A DNA stretch of 64,000 nt from Drouetiella hepatica Uher 2000/2452 (GTDB lineage: Bacteria; Cyanobacteriota; Cyanobacteriia; Elainellales; Elainellaceae): contig JAHHHD010000001.1 in the NCBI GenBank assembly GCA_019359505.1, forward strand, positions 372,001 through 436,000, read 5' to 3'. The notes under the pieces were generated by a model. The model was not told where the DNA came from, did not search any database, and saw only the letters and a program-made list of their open reading frames with translations. The number at the start of each line of letters is the position of its first letter. Position 1 is the stretch's first letter. Shown here in pieces: positions 15,889-24,988 of this stretch. The position numbers and the translations under genes were made by a program.

Positions 15889-17745
15889 ATGAAAGCATCT
15901 CGAAGTCGTCAGTTTCATCTGCTGCTGCTGTCGCTTTGGACGGCGATCGGTTTGGGGCTGCGGTTCGTCAATCTCACAACTAAGCCCCTCTGGACAGACG
16001 AGTTTTCTACGATCGTCTTCAGCCTGGGCAATAGTTTCCTGACGGTTCCTTCAGATCAGATTCTGACCGCGATGCAGCTGCTAGAGCCACTACGACCCTT
16101 ACAGAATGACATTGGCTCTGTTTTCACCAATCTGTTTACCGAGAGTAACCATCCGCCGCTCTATTTTGTATTGGCGCATTTTTGGCTGAAATTGTTTCCG
16201 GCAACTGCCGAAGGGCTTGTTTCACCAGAGGCGGCTCGCTCGCTTCCGGCCTTACTAGGCGCTTTGTCTATTCCTGCGGCCTATGTTCTGAGCCGATTTG
16301 CCTTTCGATCGCCCTTGGTGGGGCAGGTTGCCGCTCTGCTCACCGCAGTTTCTCCCTTTGGCATCTATCTGGCTCAAGAAGCCCGACACTATACGCTGTC
16401 CGTGCTGTGGGTGACGGCTTCTCTTTGTTGCCTTGTGCTAGCAGCTCAAGCCATTCGCGATCGCACCCCCCTTTCCTGGAAAGTTTGCGGCATTTGGGTG
16501 GTTGCGAACGGATTAGGCATTGCCACTCACTATTTTTTTAGCTTGACTCTGGGAGCCGAGGCGCTGGTGATTTCGGCAATGGGCATGGTGCAAAGCTGGC
16601 GAGAGCGGGGCATCTGGCATCCGGCGACCCATTGGCAAAGAATTTGGGCGGTGGTGGCTGGCACGCTCGTCACTGGGTTGGTCTGGCTGCCCATGCTGCA
16701 AGAAATTCAAGATAGTGAGCTAACCCGATGGATTCGGCAGGGCGATCGCTCCGGTACGGTCTGGTTAGAGCCATTGGCACAGGCAGCGGCAGGTTGGGTG
16801 ACGATGCTCTATCTGCTGCCCATTCAGGTCAAATCGCGCCCTGTTGTAATTGCATCCGGGGCTTTACTCATTTTCATGGTGCTATGGACGCTGCCCAAGC
16901 TATACCGTGGGCTAAAGGTGCAGAACCTAGAGCGCAATCGACGGCTAGGAGTCTGGAGCCTTTCTAGCTTTGTAGTGGGAGCGATCGCCCTCTTTTTCAT
17001 CATTACTTATCTCCTGAGCACCAATCTCACGAGCGCTTTTCGCTATAACTTTGTCTATTTTCCGGCGGTCATCGTGTTGGCAGGAGCAGGGCTGGCGAGC
17101 AGTTGGGATGTTGCCATTCGCGTGGCGACCGCCCCAGCCGATCAGGTGTCTCCAGTGCTGCTGAGTCTGGCTCGCACTAGCAGCAAAAAGGTTGTGGTTT
17201 TAGTGACTCTCTTGAGCTTAGTGGGAGGATTGACGGTTATTTTCAATTCGAGTTACCAAAAAACTCACCTTCCTGACAGAGTAGCCCAAAGCATTCGCGA
17301 ACGCTCTGAAGGGGCGGCTCTGGTGGCGATCGCTCATCAAACCCACGGACAGACGGGCAGGCTTATGGGCATTGCCTGGGATCTTCAGAATCCCGTTAAT
17401 TCAACCTTTACAACTGATTTAGTTCAGCCTCAAAAAGAACGTTCTGCTACCCTAGACCCCTACTTTTTGCTAGCTCACCAAACTCAAAATCCGCGATCGG
17501 TCGTGACGGCTCTGCGTAAGGCGATCGTTCAGCTTCCTAGTCCTCTAGACGTATGGCTGATCAACTTTCAGGATGTGCCTGAGCAGCCCCTGGATGACGT
17601 GTTGAGTCAGCAAAATTGCCGTGCCGAAACCAAGAATTTGTACAGCGATGGCTATCGCTATCGGCTCTATCGCTGCAATCGTCTGGAGACACCGCAACTC
17701 AATTCAATTTCAGACCGCTACCCTCAAGAAAAAGGCAGCCGATAG
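15889..17745 (+). CDS. GT-C glycosyltransferase (family 39/ArnT-like membrane protein)
   Basis: 618 residues with an N-terminal membrane helix, then a long extracytoplasmic loop containing WTDEFST, the acidic catalytic motif of PMT/ArnT-type lipid-linked-sugar transferases. NHPPLYFVLAHFW and LAQEARHYTLS follow, both typical of this superfamily. About ten further hydrophobic segments run to residue 460, then a soluble C-terminal domain. It probably transfers a sugar from a polyprenyl-phosphate donor to an envelope acceptor (family inference); donor and acceptor are unknown. Another GT-C-like protein is at 24989. Confidence 0.85.
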   Translation: MKASRSRQFHLLLLSLWTAIGLGLRFVNLTTKPLWTDEFSTIVFSLGNSFLTVPSDQILTAMQLLEPLRPLQNDIGSVFTNLFTESNHPPLYFVLAHFWLKLFPATAEGLVSPEAARSLPALLGALSIPAAYVLSRFAFRSPLVGQVAALLTAVSPFGIYLAQEARHYTLSVLWVTASLCCLVLAAQAIRDRTPLSWKVCGIWVVANGLGIATHYFFSLTLGAEALVISAMGMVQSWRERGIWHPATHWQRIWAVVAGTLVTGLVWLPMLQEIQDSELTRWIRQGDRSGTVWLEPLAQAAAGWVTMLYLLPIQVKSRPVVIASGALLIFMVLWTLPKLYRGLKVQNLERNRRLGVWSLSSFVVGAIALFFIITYLLSTNLTSAFRYNFVYFPAVIVLAGAGLASSWDVAIRVATAPADQVSPVLLSLARTSSKKVVVLVTLLSLVGGLTVIFNSSYQKTHLPDRVAQSIRERSEGAALVAIAHQTHGQTGRLMGIAWDLQNPVNSTFTTDLVQPQKERSATLDPYFLLAHQTQNPRSVVTALRKAIVQLPSPLDVWLINFQDVPEQPLDDVLSQQNCRAETKNLYSDGYRYRLYRCNRLETPQLNSISDRYPQEKGSR

Positions 17746-17770
17746 GGCTAAAAATGGTGGTATGCAGGTC

Positions 17771-17813
17771 ATGATTTTTGTGGTGTGGGCAAAGCCTACA
17801 CCACAAAAATCAT
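17771..17813. repeat. Type D hairpin, copy D1
   Basis: ATGATTTTTGTGGTGTGGGC and its near-complement surround the loop CAAAG; ATAACCGCTTGAG follows. Copies with different stems are at 21715 and 33038. Confidence 0.85.
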
Positions 17814-17940
17814 AACCGCTTGAGAGCTATCTAAAAAAGTAACGTGTAGCCAGAGGAATTAGCACTTAGGGGGATCATACAGACGATCGCTGCCCCCTTC
17901 AGTCGCTATCATCAAGGATGCGTCTATCCTTGGATCTGCC

Positions 17941-20019
17941 ATGAGTCTGTGCATCAATCCTCGCTGTCTTCAGCCCGACCATCCCGGCAATGATGGGAGT
18001 CAATTTTGCCAGAGCTGCGGCTCTGATCTGCTGCTGCTAAACCGCTACCGGGTGATGCGGCTACTCAGCGACAAGAGCGGCTTTGGCAGGGTGTTTGAGG
18101 CATTCGATCGCACCACGCCCAAAATCCTCAAGGTCTTGAAATCCAACTTCAGCCAAAATGCCAAGGCGGTAGCGCTGTTTCAGCAGGAGGCTATGGTGCT
18201 CAGCCAGTTGCCCCATCCCGGTATCCCAGCGATCGAACCCCAGAGCTATTTTCAGTTCTATCCGCGCAACAGTGCAGAGCCGCTCCACTGCATTGTGATG
18301 GAAAAAATTGACGGGCCCAACCTACGTGAGTGGATGCGGCAGCAGGGCGATAATCCTATCAGCGAAAAGCAAGCATTTAACTGGCTAAAGCAGCTCTCTG
18401 AAGTTTTGCACCTCGTGCATCAAAAAAACTATTTTCACCGCGACATTAAGCCTGAAAACATTATGCTGCGATCGAATGGACAGCTTGTGTTGGTGGATTT
18501 TGGAGCAGCGCGAGAAATGACTTACACCTATCTGGCGCAGTTGGGTAAATCGGGAGAAATTACGCGCATCAGCTCTGCTGGCTACACCCCGCCTGAGCAG
18601 GAGAAAGGACAAGCCGTGCCGCAGTCTGATTTTTATGCCCTCGGCTGCACCTTCATCTATCTCCTCACAGGCAAATCGCCTACCGACAGCAGAATCTATG
18701 ACTCTCTCAGCAATGAGTTTCACTGGCGACCCTATGCGCCGCAGGTGTCGTCGCCCCTTGCGAGCTATATCGACAAACTCGTTGCCCCTAGAGCAAGCGA
18801 TCGCCCTAAGAGCACACAAGAAATGCTGGTCACTTTGCCGCAGTTGGAAGCCGCCTCACAGGTTCCACCGCCCACTCGGATTGGCAGTCAATCCCTGAGT
18901 CAGTCCCTGAGTCAAGGGGTTTCTCAGCCTCCACACACGGTCGTGCAGGGCACATCAGGCACCCGTCAAGCGGGTCGAACAGGAGGCGCAGAAGTTAGTC
19001 AATCTGAAGTCGGGAAATCTATCCACTCCAGCTCAAAACGCTGGCTATGGGGTGGGGCGATCGCACTGCTGGCGCTGCTGGGCGGCGGCTATGCTTGGCA
19101 AAACTACTACAATCCCTCTGTTCAAACCATTAAGCAGCTTGCGCCTCTCCGGACTTTGCAAGGACATACGAGCTTTGTCAATGCGCTGGCGATCTCTCCC
19201 GACGGCAAAATTCTGGTGAGCGGTAGCGCTGATCAAACCATCAAAGTTTGGGATTGGGCAACAGGAACCGAACTGCGGACATTGGCAGGACATACAAGCT
19301 TTGTGAATGCATTGGCGATCGCTCGTGACGGCAAAACTCTAGTGAGTGGCAGTGCCGACCAGACCATTAAAATCTGGGACTTAACGACCGGAAAAGAACT
19401 TCGCACCCTCGCCGGACACGCAGGCTTTGTCAACGCACTGAATATTAGTCACGATGGGCGTATCTTGGTCAGCGGCAGTGCCGACCAAACCATCAAAGTT
19501 TGGGACTTGCCTACCGGAAAAGAACTCCGCACCCTTGCTGGGCATACAGGTTTTATTAACTCACTAAACATAAGTGCGGATGGGTATACGCTGGTCAGCG
19601 GTGGCACTGACCAAACTCTTAAAGTTTGGGATTTGACGACCGGAAAAGAGTTGCGCACCCTTGCCGGACACACAGGCTTTATCAATATGGTCGTGATTGC
19701 CCCTGACGGACAAACGGCAATCAGCAGCAGCACTGACAAGACGATTAAAATCTGGGATTTGGCAACGGGAGAGCTGGTACGCACCCTCACCGGACATCTT
19801 AGCTTCGTCAATCCGCTTGCTCTCAGTGCCGATGGGCAAACCTTAATCAGCGGCAGTTCTGACAAAACCATTAAGGTCTGGAATCCCGGTACGGGAGAGG
19901 CCATCTACTCGCTCAACCCCGGCATAGATGTGAAGCATTTTGTCATTAGCCCTGACTGGCAGACGATCGCTAGCGGCAGCGGCGGCAACACCATTAAAGT
20001 CTGGCAGCTCCAAAAATAA
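17941..20019 (+). CDS. Membrane-anchored serine/threonine kinase with WD40 propeller
   Basis: 692 residues. A four-cysteine zinc ribbon (CINPRC...CQSCG, residues 4-26) leads into a eukaryotic-type kinase domain (about 35-300) with catalytic HRDIKPEN (166) and DFG (186). A Ser/Gln linker and one membrane helix (about 363-383) follow. The extracytoplasmic part has seven WD40 units of about 42 residues that would close a propeller. Units 1-5 are highly alike (GHTSFVNALAI, LVSGSADQTIK), suggesting recent internal amplification. The kinase would lie inside and the propeller outside, so it may sense an external ligand (inference). Substrates are unknown. Confidence 0.95.
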   Translation: MSLCINPRCLQPDHPGNDGSQFCQSCGSDLLLLNRYRVMRLLSDKSGFGRVFEAFDRTTPKILKVLKSNFSQNAKAVALFQQEAMVLSQLPHPGIPAIEPQSYFQFYPRNSAEPLHCIVMEKIDGPNLREWMRQQGDNPISEKQAFNWLKQLSEVLHLVHQKNYFHRDIKPENIMLRSNGQLVLVDFGAAREMTYTYLAQLGKSGEITRISSAGYTPPEQEKGQAVPQSDFYALGCTFIYLLTGKSPTDSRIYDSLSNEFHWRPYAPQVSSPLASYIDKLVAPRASDRPKSTQEMLVTLPQLEAASQVPPPTRIGSQSLSQSLSQGVSQPPHTVVQGTSGTRQAGRTGGAEVSQSEVGKSIHSSSKRWLWGGAIALLALLGGGYAWQNYYNPSVQTIKQLAPLRTLQGHTSFVNALAISPDGKILVSGSADQTIKVWDWATGTELRTLAGHTSFVNALAIARDGKTLVSGSADQTIKIWDLTTGKELRTLAGHAGFVNALNISHDGRILVSGSADQTIKVWDLPTGKELRTLAGHTGFINSLNISADGYTLVSGGTDQTLKVWDLTTGKELRTLAGHTGFINMVVIAPDGQTAISSSTDKTIKIWDLATGELVRTLTGHLSFVNPLALSADGQTLISGSSDKTIKVWNPGTGEAIYSLNPGIDVKHFVISPDWQTIASGSGGNTIKVWQLQK

Positions 20020-20145
20020 CTGTCTCTTTTGTTGAGCTAATGCTATGCACATTGAGACGATCGTGAAGTGCCAAGAGCGCTCACTTCTTTCAACTCGCCT
20101 CAACTAGCTGCCTCCGTTAGCTTGGAGGAAAAGTAACCGTTTTGC

Positions 20146-20409
20146 CTACCAATCCCAATCGTCATCCCAGGACGTGAGACTCAGCGTAGATTCATCTAGA
20201 AGGCGATCGTCCTGATGTTCCGCCATAGTCTGAAACTGCTGATCCCAGCCCTGACGCACCAATGAAACCGGGCGCACCACAAGCTGATTTTCCTGCACCT
20301 CTAGCTCCACTTCCCCATCCCAGTGCAATTGCTCCAGCAAAGTTTTGGGAATACGGATGCCCTGAGAATTCCCAATCTTGATCACATGGGTCTTGATGCT
20401 AGCAACCAT
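20146..20409 (-). CDS. MazE/AbrB-family antitoxin, apparently without toxin
   Basis: 87 residues. The N-terminal swapped-hairpin DNA-binding domain is recognisable (VIKIGNSQGIRIPKTLLEQL). A flexible acidic C-terminus (LLDESTLSLTSWDDDWDW) resembles the part that wraps the MazF toxin. MazE genes normally overlap a mazF downstream. Here the minus-strand downstream region is only about 125 bp before the convergent kinase gene and encodes no toxin. GGGAAGG precedes the ATG. It is either a solitary antitoxin or a repurposed regulator. Confidence 0.88.
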   Translation of the reverse strand: MVASIKTHVIKIGNSQGIRIPKTLLEQLHWDGEVELEVQENQLVVRPVSLVRQGWDQQFQTMAEHQDDRLLDESTLSLTSWDDDWDW

Positions 20410-20454
20410 AGCCTTCCCATTTCTGTAATTACAATGTGTCTACATTAGCACATT

Positions 20455-20548
20455 TATAGCTGTCGCCAGTTTGCTTAGAACCTGTATGGTGGGGCGCGAA
20501 GCGCCCCACCATACAGGTTCACATCCTAACCGCCTTGGCGGTTGCTAT
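20455..20548 (+). repeat. Type A hairpin element, copy A2
   Basis: Starts TATAGCTGTCGCCAG and ends GGCGGTTGCTAT. The stem is CTGTATGGTGGGGCGC with its exact complement around GAA. It lies 46 bp upstream of the antitoxin start. Confidence 0.9.
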
Positions 20549-20622
20549 GGGTTTGGCGGTGTTTGATTTGTTTTTGAGAAGCTCGCTAAAGAAGATGGAT
20601 TTAACAAGATGTAAGTCTTGGG

Positions 20623-20651
20623 GTAGGGGGTTAGCATTGCTAACCCCCTAC
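20623..20651. other. Hairpin before the 20705 gene
   Basis: GTAGGGGGTTAGC and GCTAACCCCCTAC form a perfect 13-bp stem with a 3-nt loop, about 55 bp upstream of the start. No T-run follows. Confidence 0.65.
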
Positions 20652-20704
20652 TGGGAACACTTGAAATTAAATAGTTTTAGCGCTCTTCTAGCTCGATTAG
20701 ATTG

Positions 20705-21691
20705 ATGAAAATTCTAGAGCTAACGCCCCACCGAGTTTTGCTCCGCGATCGCGCCATTTCACTCTGGTTCAGTGCTGTGGGTTTTATCGTCGCTGGGTTA
20801 ATCATAACTGCGTTGGGTGAACTGACTACGCTAACCTGCCACCGAGGTCTTTCTCCCCAAAGCCAATGTCAGCTCAGCAGATTTGGGATGCTGGGTATTG
20901 GCTCTAGCCAGGAGCAGTTAAATACCTTACAGGGAGCTAGCGTCGATAGACATTACAGCCGTAAAGGCAAAGTAACCTATGCCGTTGTGCTTTCGACAGG
21001 TCTAGGAAATGTCCAGTTTAGTAGTCACTATGGCGGCGATCGACAGCAAAAAGAGACGATCGCCGCTCAAATCAATGCTTTTGCGAATAATCCCAATCAG
21101 CTATCGCTACAAGTTCAGCAAGACGATCGCCCCTGGATGCTGCTATTCGGCGGTCTACCCTTGGTTTTGGGCGTTGTTCTTGGGGTAGCCGTGTGTCGAG
21201 TCACCCGTTGCGATTTAGACAAAACAACGGGAAAACTGCGTATTGCCCGATGGGGTATCCGAGGAATACAAGTTAGCGAATATCCGCTGCACCAATTGGT
21301 TGCAGCCGACTTGATTACCCGCATCAGAAGATATAAAGGGAAGCTGCACACGACCTATCGCATCAGCTTTCGTCTGATGAATGGGAAGCAAATTCACTTA
21401 AACTATTTTTTTGCTGAAGACAAGCAGCGAGCTAAGGTTGCCTCTGCGCTCTCTCAGTTTTTGGCAATTCGCTCACCTACTGGAGCAACAGAGGCGATCG
21501 ATCCCCCATCTGACCCTCATCTTGATAAGGCAGAAACCCTCTATCGTCTGGGCATGGCGCAATATCGCCAGCACCAGACACAAGAGGCGGGTAGTAACCT
21601 GAAACAGGCGAGAGATTTGTTCAGCACACAGCACAATGCCCAGCGAGTGATGGAAATTCAGACTGTATTGTGGCAACTCGGTTTGGAGTAG
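20705..21691 (+). CDS. Membrane protein of unknown function with C-terminal TPR-like segment
   Basis: 328 residues. A membrane helix (about 20-45) is followed by an extracytoplasmic domain (about 45-140, with a Cys pair LTCHRGL...QCQLSRF), and a second helix (about 145-165) ends VLGVAVC. A cytoplasmic domain and a TPR-like C-terminus (KAETLYRLGMAQYRQHQTQEA) complete it. ATG 20705 is chosen over an adjacent in-frame TTG. I do not recognise a named family; a membrane-bound PH-like domain is possible but unproven. Confidence 0.75.
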   Translation: MKILELTPHRVLLRDRAISLWFSAVGFIVAGLIITALGELTTLTCHRGLSPQSQCQLSRFGMLGIGSSQEQLNTLQGASVDRHYSRKGKVTYAVVLSTGLGNVQFSSHYGGDRQQKETIAAQINAFANNPNQLSLQVQQDDRPWMLLFGGLPLVLGVVLGVAVCRVTRCDLDKTTGKLRIARWGIRGIQVSEYPLHQLVAADLITRIRRYKGKLHTTYRISFRLMNGKQIHLNYFFAEDKQRAKVASALSQFLAIRSPTGATEAIDPPSDPHLDKAETLYRLGMAQYRQHQTQEAGSNLKQARDLFSTQHNAQRVMEIQTVLWQLGLE

Positions 21692-21714
21692 GGGTACAGG
21701 TGATGTTGTACAGG

Positions 21715-21762
21715 TAATGATCTTTGTGGCGTGGGCAAAGTCAACGCCACAAAAAATCATTA
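21715..21762. repeat. Type D hairpin, copy D2
   Basis: TAATGATCTTTGTGGCGTGG pairs imperfectly with the right arm ending in ATCATTA around CAAAG; CCGCTTGAG follows as in D1. Confidence 0.8.
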
Positions 21763-21792
21763 CCGCTTGAGGACTACCGGGGTATGAAGTGA

Positions 21793-22314
21793 TTAGTTGA
21801 TACTTTTGAGTACTCTACTACTCGTGACAAACGAGATCCCCTGATTTCCTACTGTATTGATCATGATTGCCTCAATTACAGGAGCAGAGACTTTTTGTTG
21901 TGCAACCCACTCTACGATAAAAGCGGCTCCCGCCCCGCCGCTCACATCATCTTGATTCACTATAAAATCCGTTGAGGATAACGATCCGAGTTCTATAGGC
22001 TGTTCTAGATACTTGCGAATTAATTTACCCTGAGTATCGTAATAATTCACCGAAGTTACGATGATTGGATGAGCCAACTCGGTATTGCGAACACTCAGAG
22101 TGGCAGTCAAGTCCCAGGTGCGGCTCCGTTCTACCGTATAGATATGGGAGTAGATTGGGACATAAACGGTCTGACCCGCAACTATCTTTACCGTGTTATC
22201 AAGGGTGACAACTTTCAGCGGAGCAGCATCAGGCGGTTGTGGCGCTGGCAACGATGTGCAAGCTGCAAGAGACGTAAGCATCATAATTAAATGACCATAC
22301 AGGTATCGCTTCAT
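21793..22314 (-). CDS. DUF3124 family lipoprotein
   Basis: 173 residues. An N-terminal lipoprotein signal with lipobox LAAC (Cys about residue 19) predicts acylation and membrane anchoring. The mature part is beta-rich (GQTVYVPIYSHIYT, LTATLSVRNTE) and matches the DUF3124 pattern. Function is unknown. It is convergent with the 20705 gene and has its own upstream gap of about 180 bp shared with the divergent M16 peptidase gene. Confidence 0.82.
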   Translation of the reverse strand: MKRYLYGHLIMMLTSLAACTSLPAPQPPDAAPLKVVTLDNTVKIVAGQTVYVPIYSHIYTVERSRTWDLTATLSVRNTELAHPIIVTSVNYYDTQGKLIRKYLEQPIELGSLSSTDFIVNQDDVSGGAGAAFIVEWVAQQKVSAPVIEAIMINTVGNQGISFVTSSRVLKSIN

Positions 22315-22412
22315 GACTTCATCAGAAGATAGGGGCTAGGTAAAGTATCTTGCATGGAGTCTCTATGCCGCTGACCTAATAGTACATCTACCCGGTGGTG
22401 ATACTCAGGTCA

Positions 22413-22452
22413 TGGTTTTAGCCATGAGGCGCTGGTTTTAGCCATGAGGCGC
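22413..22452. repeat. 20-bp direct duplication
   Basis: TGGTTTTAGCCATGAGGCGC occurs twice in tandem, 41 bp upstream of the M16 peptidase start. Confidence 0.8.
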
Positions 22453-22493
22453 AAATGTGAGTATGCTGAAAGACGGGAATCGTCAGTATACCG

Positions 22494-24065
22494 ATGCGTT
22501 ATCTTCAACAAGTTTTTTGTTTCTTGCTGCTGCTAATAGCCTTTCTCACAGGCGCTGCTTCTCCAAGCTGGGCTTTTGTAAGTGGCTCTATTCAGCCCTA
22601 TATCGATCGCGTAGAAAGCCGCATTAGCGAGTTTACGCTAGACAACGGCATGAAGTTCATTGTCATGGAGCGGCATCAGGCTCCGATCGTCTCCTTCATG
22701 ACCTATGTGAATATTGGCTCTGCCTACGAGCAGCCTGGAAAAACAGGCGCGGCGCATTTTCTAGAGCATTTGGCTTTCAAAGGCACAACCCGCATCGGCA
22801 CAAGCAATTACAGCGCTGAGAAACCTTGGCTCGATCGCCTGGATGCTCTGTCTACTCAAATTCAGCCCACTCAAGGTCAGCCCGCGCAAATTCAGTCCAC
22901 TCAAATTCAGTCCGCTCAAGGTCAGTCACCTTCACAGGCAAGCGCCACCCAACAGCAAGAATTTGAGCAGGCTCAAGCTAAGGCTTCTAGCTACGTTAAG
23001 CAAAACGAGTTTGGGCAAATTGTGCAGCAGGCGGGTGGCGTGGGGCTAAATGCTACTACGTCAGCCGATGCGACTCGTTATTTTTATAGTTTTCCGGCAA
23101 ACAAACTAGAGCTTTGGATGTCTTTGGAATCTGAGCGATTTCTAGAACCCGTCTTCCGGGAGTTTTATGAAGAGAAAAACGTGATTCTGGAAGAGCGGCG
23201 GATGCGAACAGACAATTCGCCGATCGGTAAAATGGTGGAGAAATTTTTGGAGGTGGCGCTACCCGGTAATCCTTACGGTCGTCCGGTGATTGGCTCTGAG
23301 GCTGATATTCGGGGTCTGACCCGCCAGGATATTCAGGAGTTCTACGACGCTCACTACATACCTAGCCAAATTGTCATGGCGATCGTTGGAGACGTGAATC
23401 CTGTCGAAGTTGAGTCTATGGCGCGATCGTACTTTGGCAGATTTACTGCGCGATCGCCCGTTGCCGACATTCAGGCTACGGCTTCAACACAAACTGCACC
23501 GCAAGAAATTACGCTAAAGCTGCCTACTGAGCCTTGGTATCTGGAGGGCTATCAGCGTCCAGCCCTTACCCATCCTGATCACGCGGTATATGAGATGATT
23601 GGCGGCTTGCTCTCAGGAGGGCGGACTTCGCGGCTCTATCAGGGTTTGGTAGAAAAAGAGTTGGCTCTGAACGTGGAAGCTGCGGATGGTTTTCCGGGCG
23701 ATCGCTATCCTAACCTGATGCTCCTCTATGCTTTGACTGCGCCAGGACACAGCGTTGAAGAGGTGGCTGCCGCTCTAGAGGCAGAAATTACTCGCCTGAA
23801 GACTGAACCTGTGACAGTGGAAGAACTCGATCGCCTCAAAACTCAGTCTCGATCGGGGCTGCTGCAAACGCTGGCTTCTAACGAGGGCATGGCAAGCTTG
23901 CTGCCTGAGTATGAGGCTAAGACGGGAGACTGGCATAACCTGTTCGAATCGTTGAAGGCGATCGAGGCGGTGACGGCAGAAGATGTGCAGCGCGTCGCCA
24001 ATGATCTGTTTCAGCCCAAGAATTTAACGATCGGGAAGTTGTTGTCGGATAGCAATTCTATTTAA
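22494..24065 (+). CDS. Secreted M16 family zinc metallopeptidase
   Basis: 523 residues with a signal peptide (about 1-27, ending SPSWA). The inverted zinc motif HFLEHLAF (HxxEH, residues about 88-92) is present. The downstream zinc-ligand region includes EERRMRTDNSP. The second M16 half (YQRPALTHPDHAVYEMIGGLLSGGRTSRLY) is complete. A Gln/Ser-rich insert (residues about 120-165) is built from 15-bp repeats and sits just after the zinc motif, so it may form a surface loop. M16 proteins often occur as adjacent gene pairs; no second copy is present here. The role is likely peptide turnover outside the cytoplasmic membrane. Confidence 0.93.
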   Translation: MRYLQQVFCFLLLLIAFLTGAASPSWAFVSGSIQPYIDRVESRISEFTLDNGMKFIVMERHQAPIVSFMTYVNIGSAYEQPGKTGAAHFLEHLAFKGTTRIGTSNYSAEKPWLDRLDALSTQIQPTQGQPAQIQSTQIQSAQGQSPSQASATQQQEFEQAQAKASSYVKQNEFGQIVQQAGGVGLNATTSADATRYFYSFPANKLELWMSLESERFLEPVFREFYEEKNVILEERRMRTDNSPIGKMVEKFLEVALPGNPYGRPVIGSEADIRGLTRQDIQEFYDAHYIPSQIVMAIVGDVNPVEVESMARSYFGRFTARSPVADIQATASTQTAPQEITLKLPTEPWYLEGYQRPALTHPDHAVYEMIGGLLSGGRTSRLYQGLVEKELALNVEAADGFPGDRYPNLMLLYALTAPGHSVEEVAAALEAEITRLKTEPVTVEELDRLKTQSRSGLLQTLASNEGMASLLPEYEAKTGDWHNLFESLKAIEAVTAEDVQRVANDLFQPKNLTIGKLLSDSNSI

Positions 24066-24130
24066 TCTCTACGGGTAGATTCCCCGCCGCTTGCGGCGTA
24101 AGTCATTAGCAAGAAAAGTTGGCTGTTCAT

Positions 24131-24153
24131 ACTCCGTCCGCTCGCGGCGGAGT
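24131..24153. other. Hairpins downstream of the M16 gene
   Basis: ACTCCGTCCGC and GCGGCGGAGT form a near-perfect stem; a second small hairpin CGCCGCTTGCGGCG lies near 24085-24098. Neither has a T-run. The 24066-24392 gap otherwise holds only element A3. Confidence 0.55.
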
Positions 24154-24279
24154 TCTTGATTGAAAAAGCTCTTGAGCTAATGAAGAGATTTTGCTAAGCC
24201 GGAAGAACAACGCACCCAGACTTTAGCTTAGAGCCAGACATTCTCAATGAGGTTTTGTTGGAGACAATAATCTGGATTT

Positions 24280-24374
24280 TATAGCTGTCGCCAGTTTGCT
24301 GAGGACATTTGTGGTGGGGCGCGAAGCGCCCCACCACAAATGTCCTCGTCCTAACCGCCTTGGCGGTTGCTATA
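24280..24374 (+). repeat. Type A hairpin element, copy A3 (best preserved)
   Basis: TATAGCTGTCGCCAGTTTGC opens and CGCCTTGGCGGTTGCTATA closes a 95-bp unit. Its central stem AGGACATTTGTGGTGGGGCG is perfectly complementary to the right arm. It ends 19 bp before the VOC gene. Confidence 0.95.
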
Positions 24375-24383
24375 CTTCGATGA

Positions 24384-24782
<399 letters not shown>

Positions 24783-24988
24783 ACTCTAGCCAGAGATCCA
24801 ATTATCAGGTCAGCAATTGCTATGCCTGCAATGATAGTAAACTGTGATTCGTAAAGAAATTCGGCGCTGCTGATTCCATGCATGAATCCTTTTGGAAGGG
24901 GCGCGGAGTAATCCTTTCAAAAAATCATATCCAGATTGAGCAATACCAAAAATTCTTTAGCCAAGCCCTGCGAATGGAGAGATAGGAT

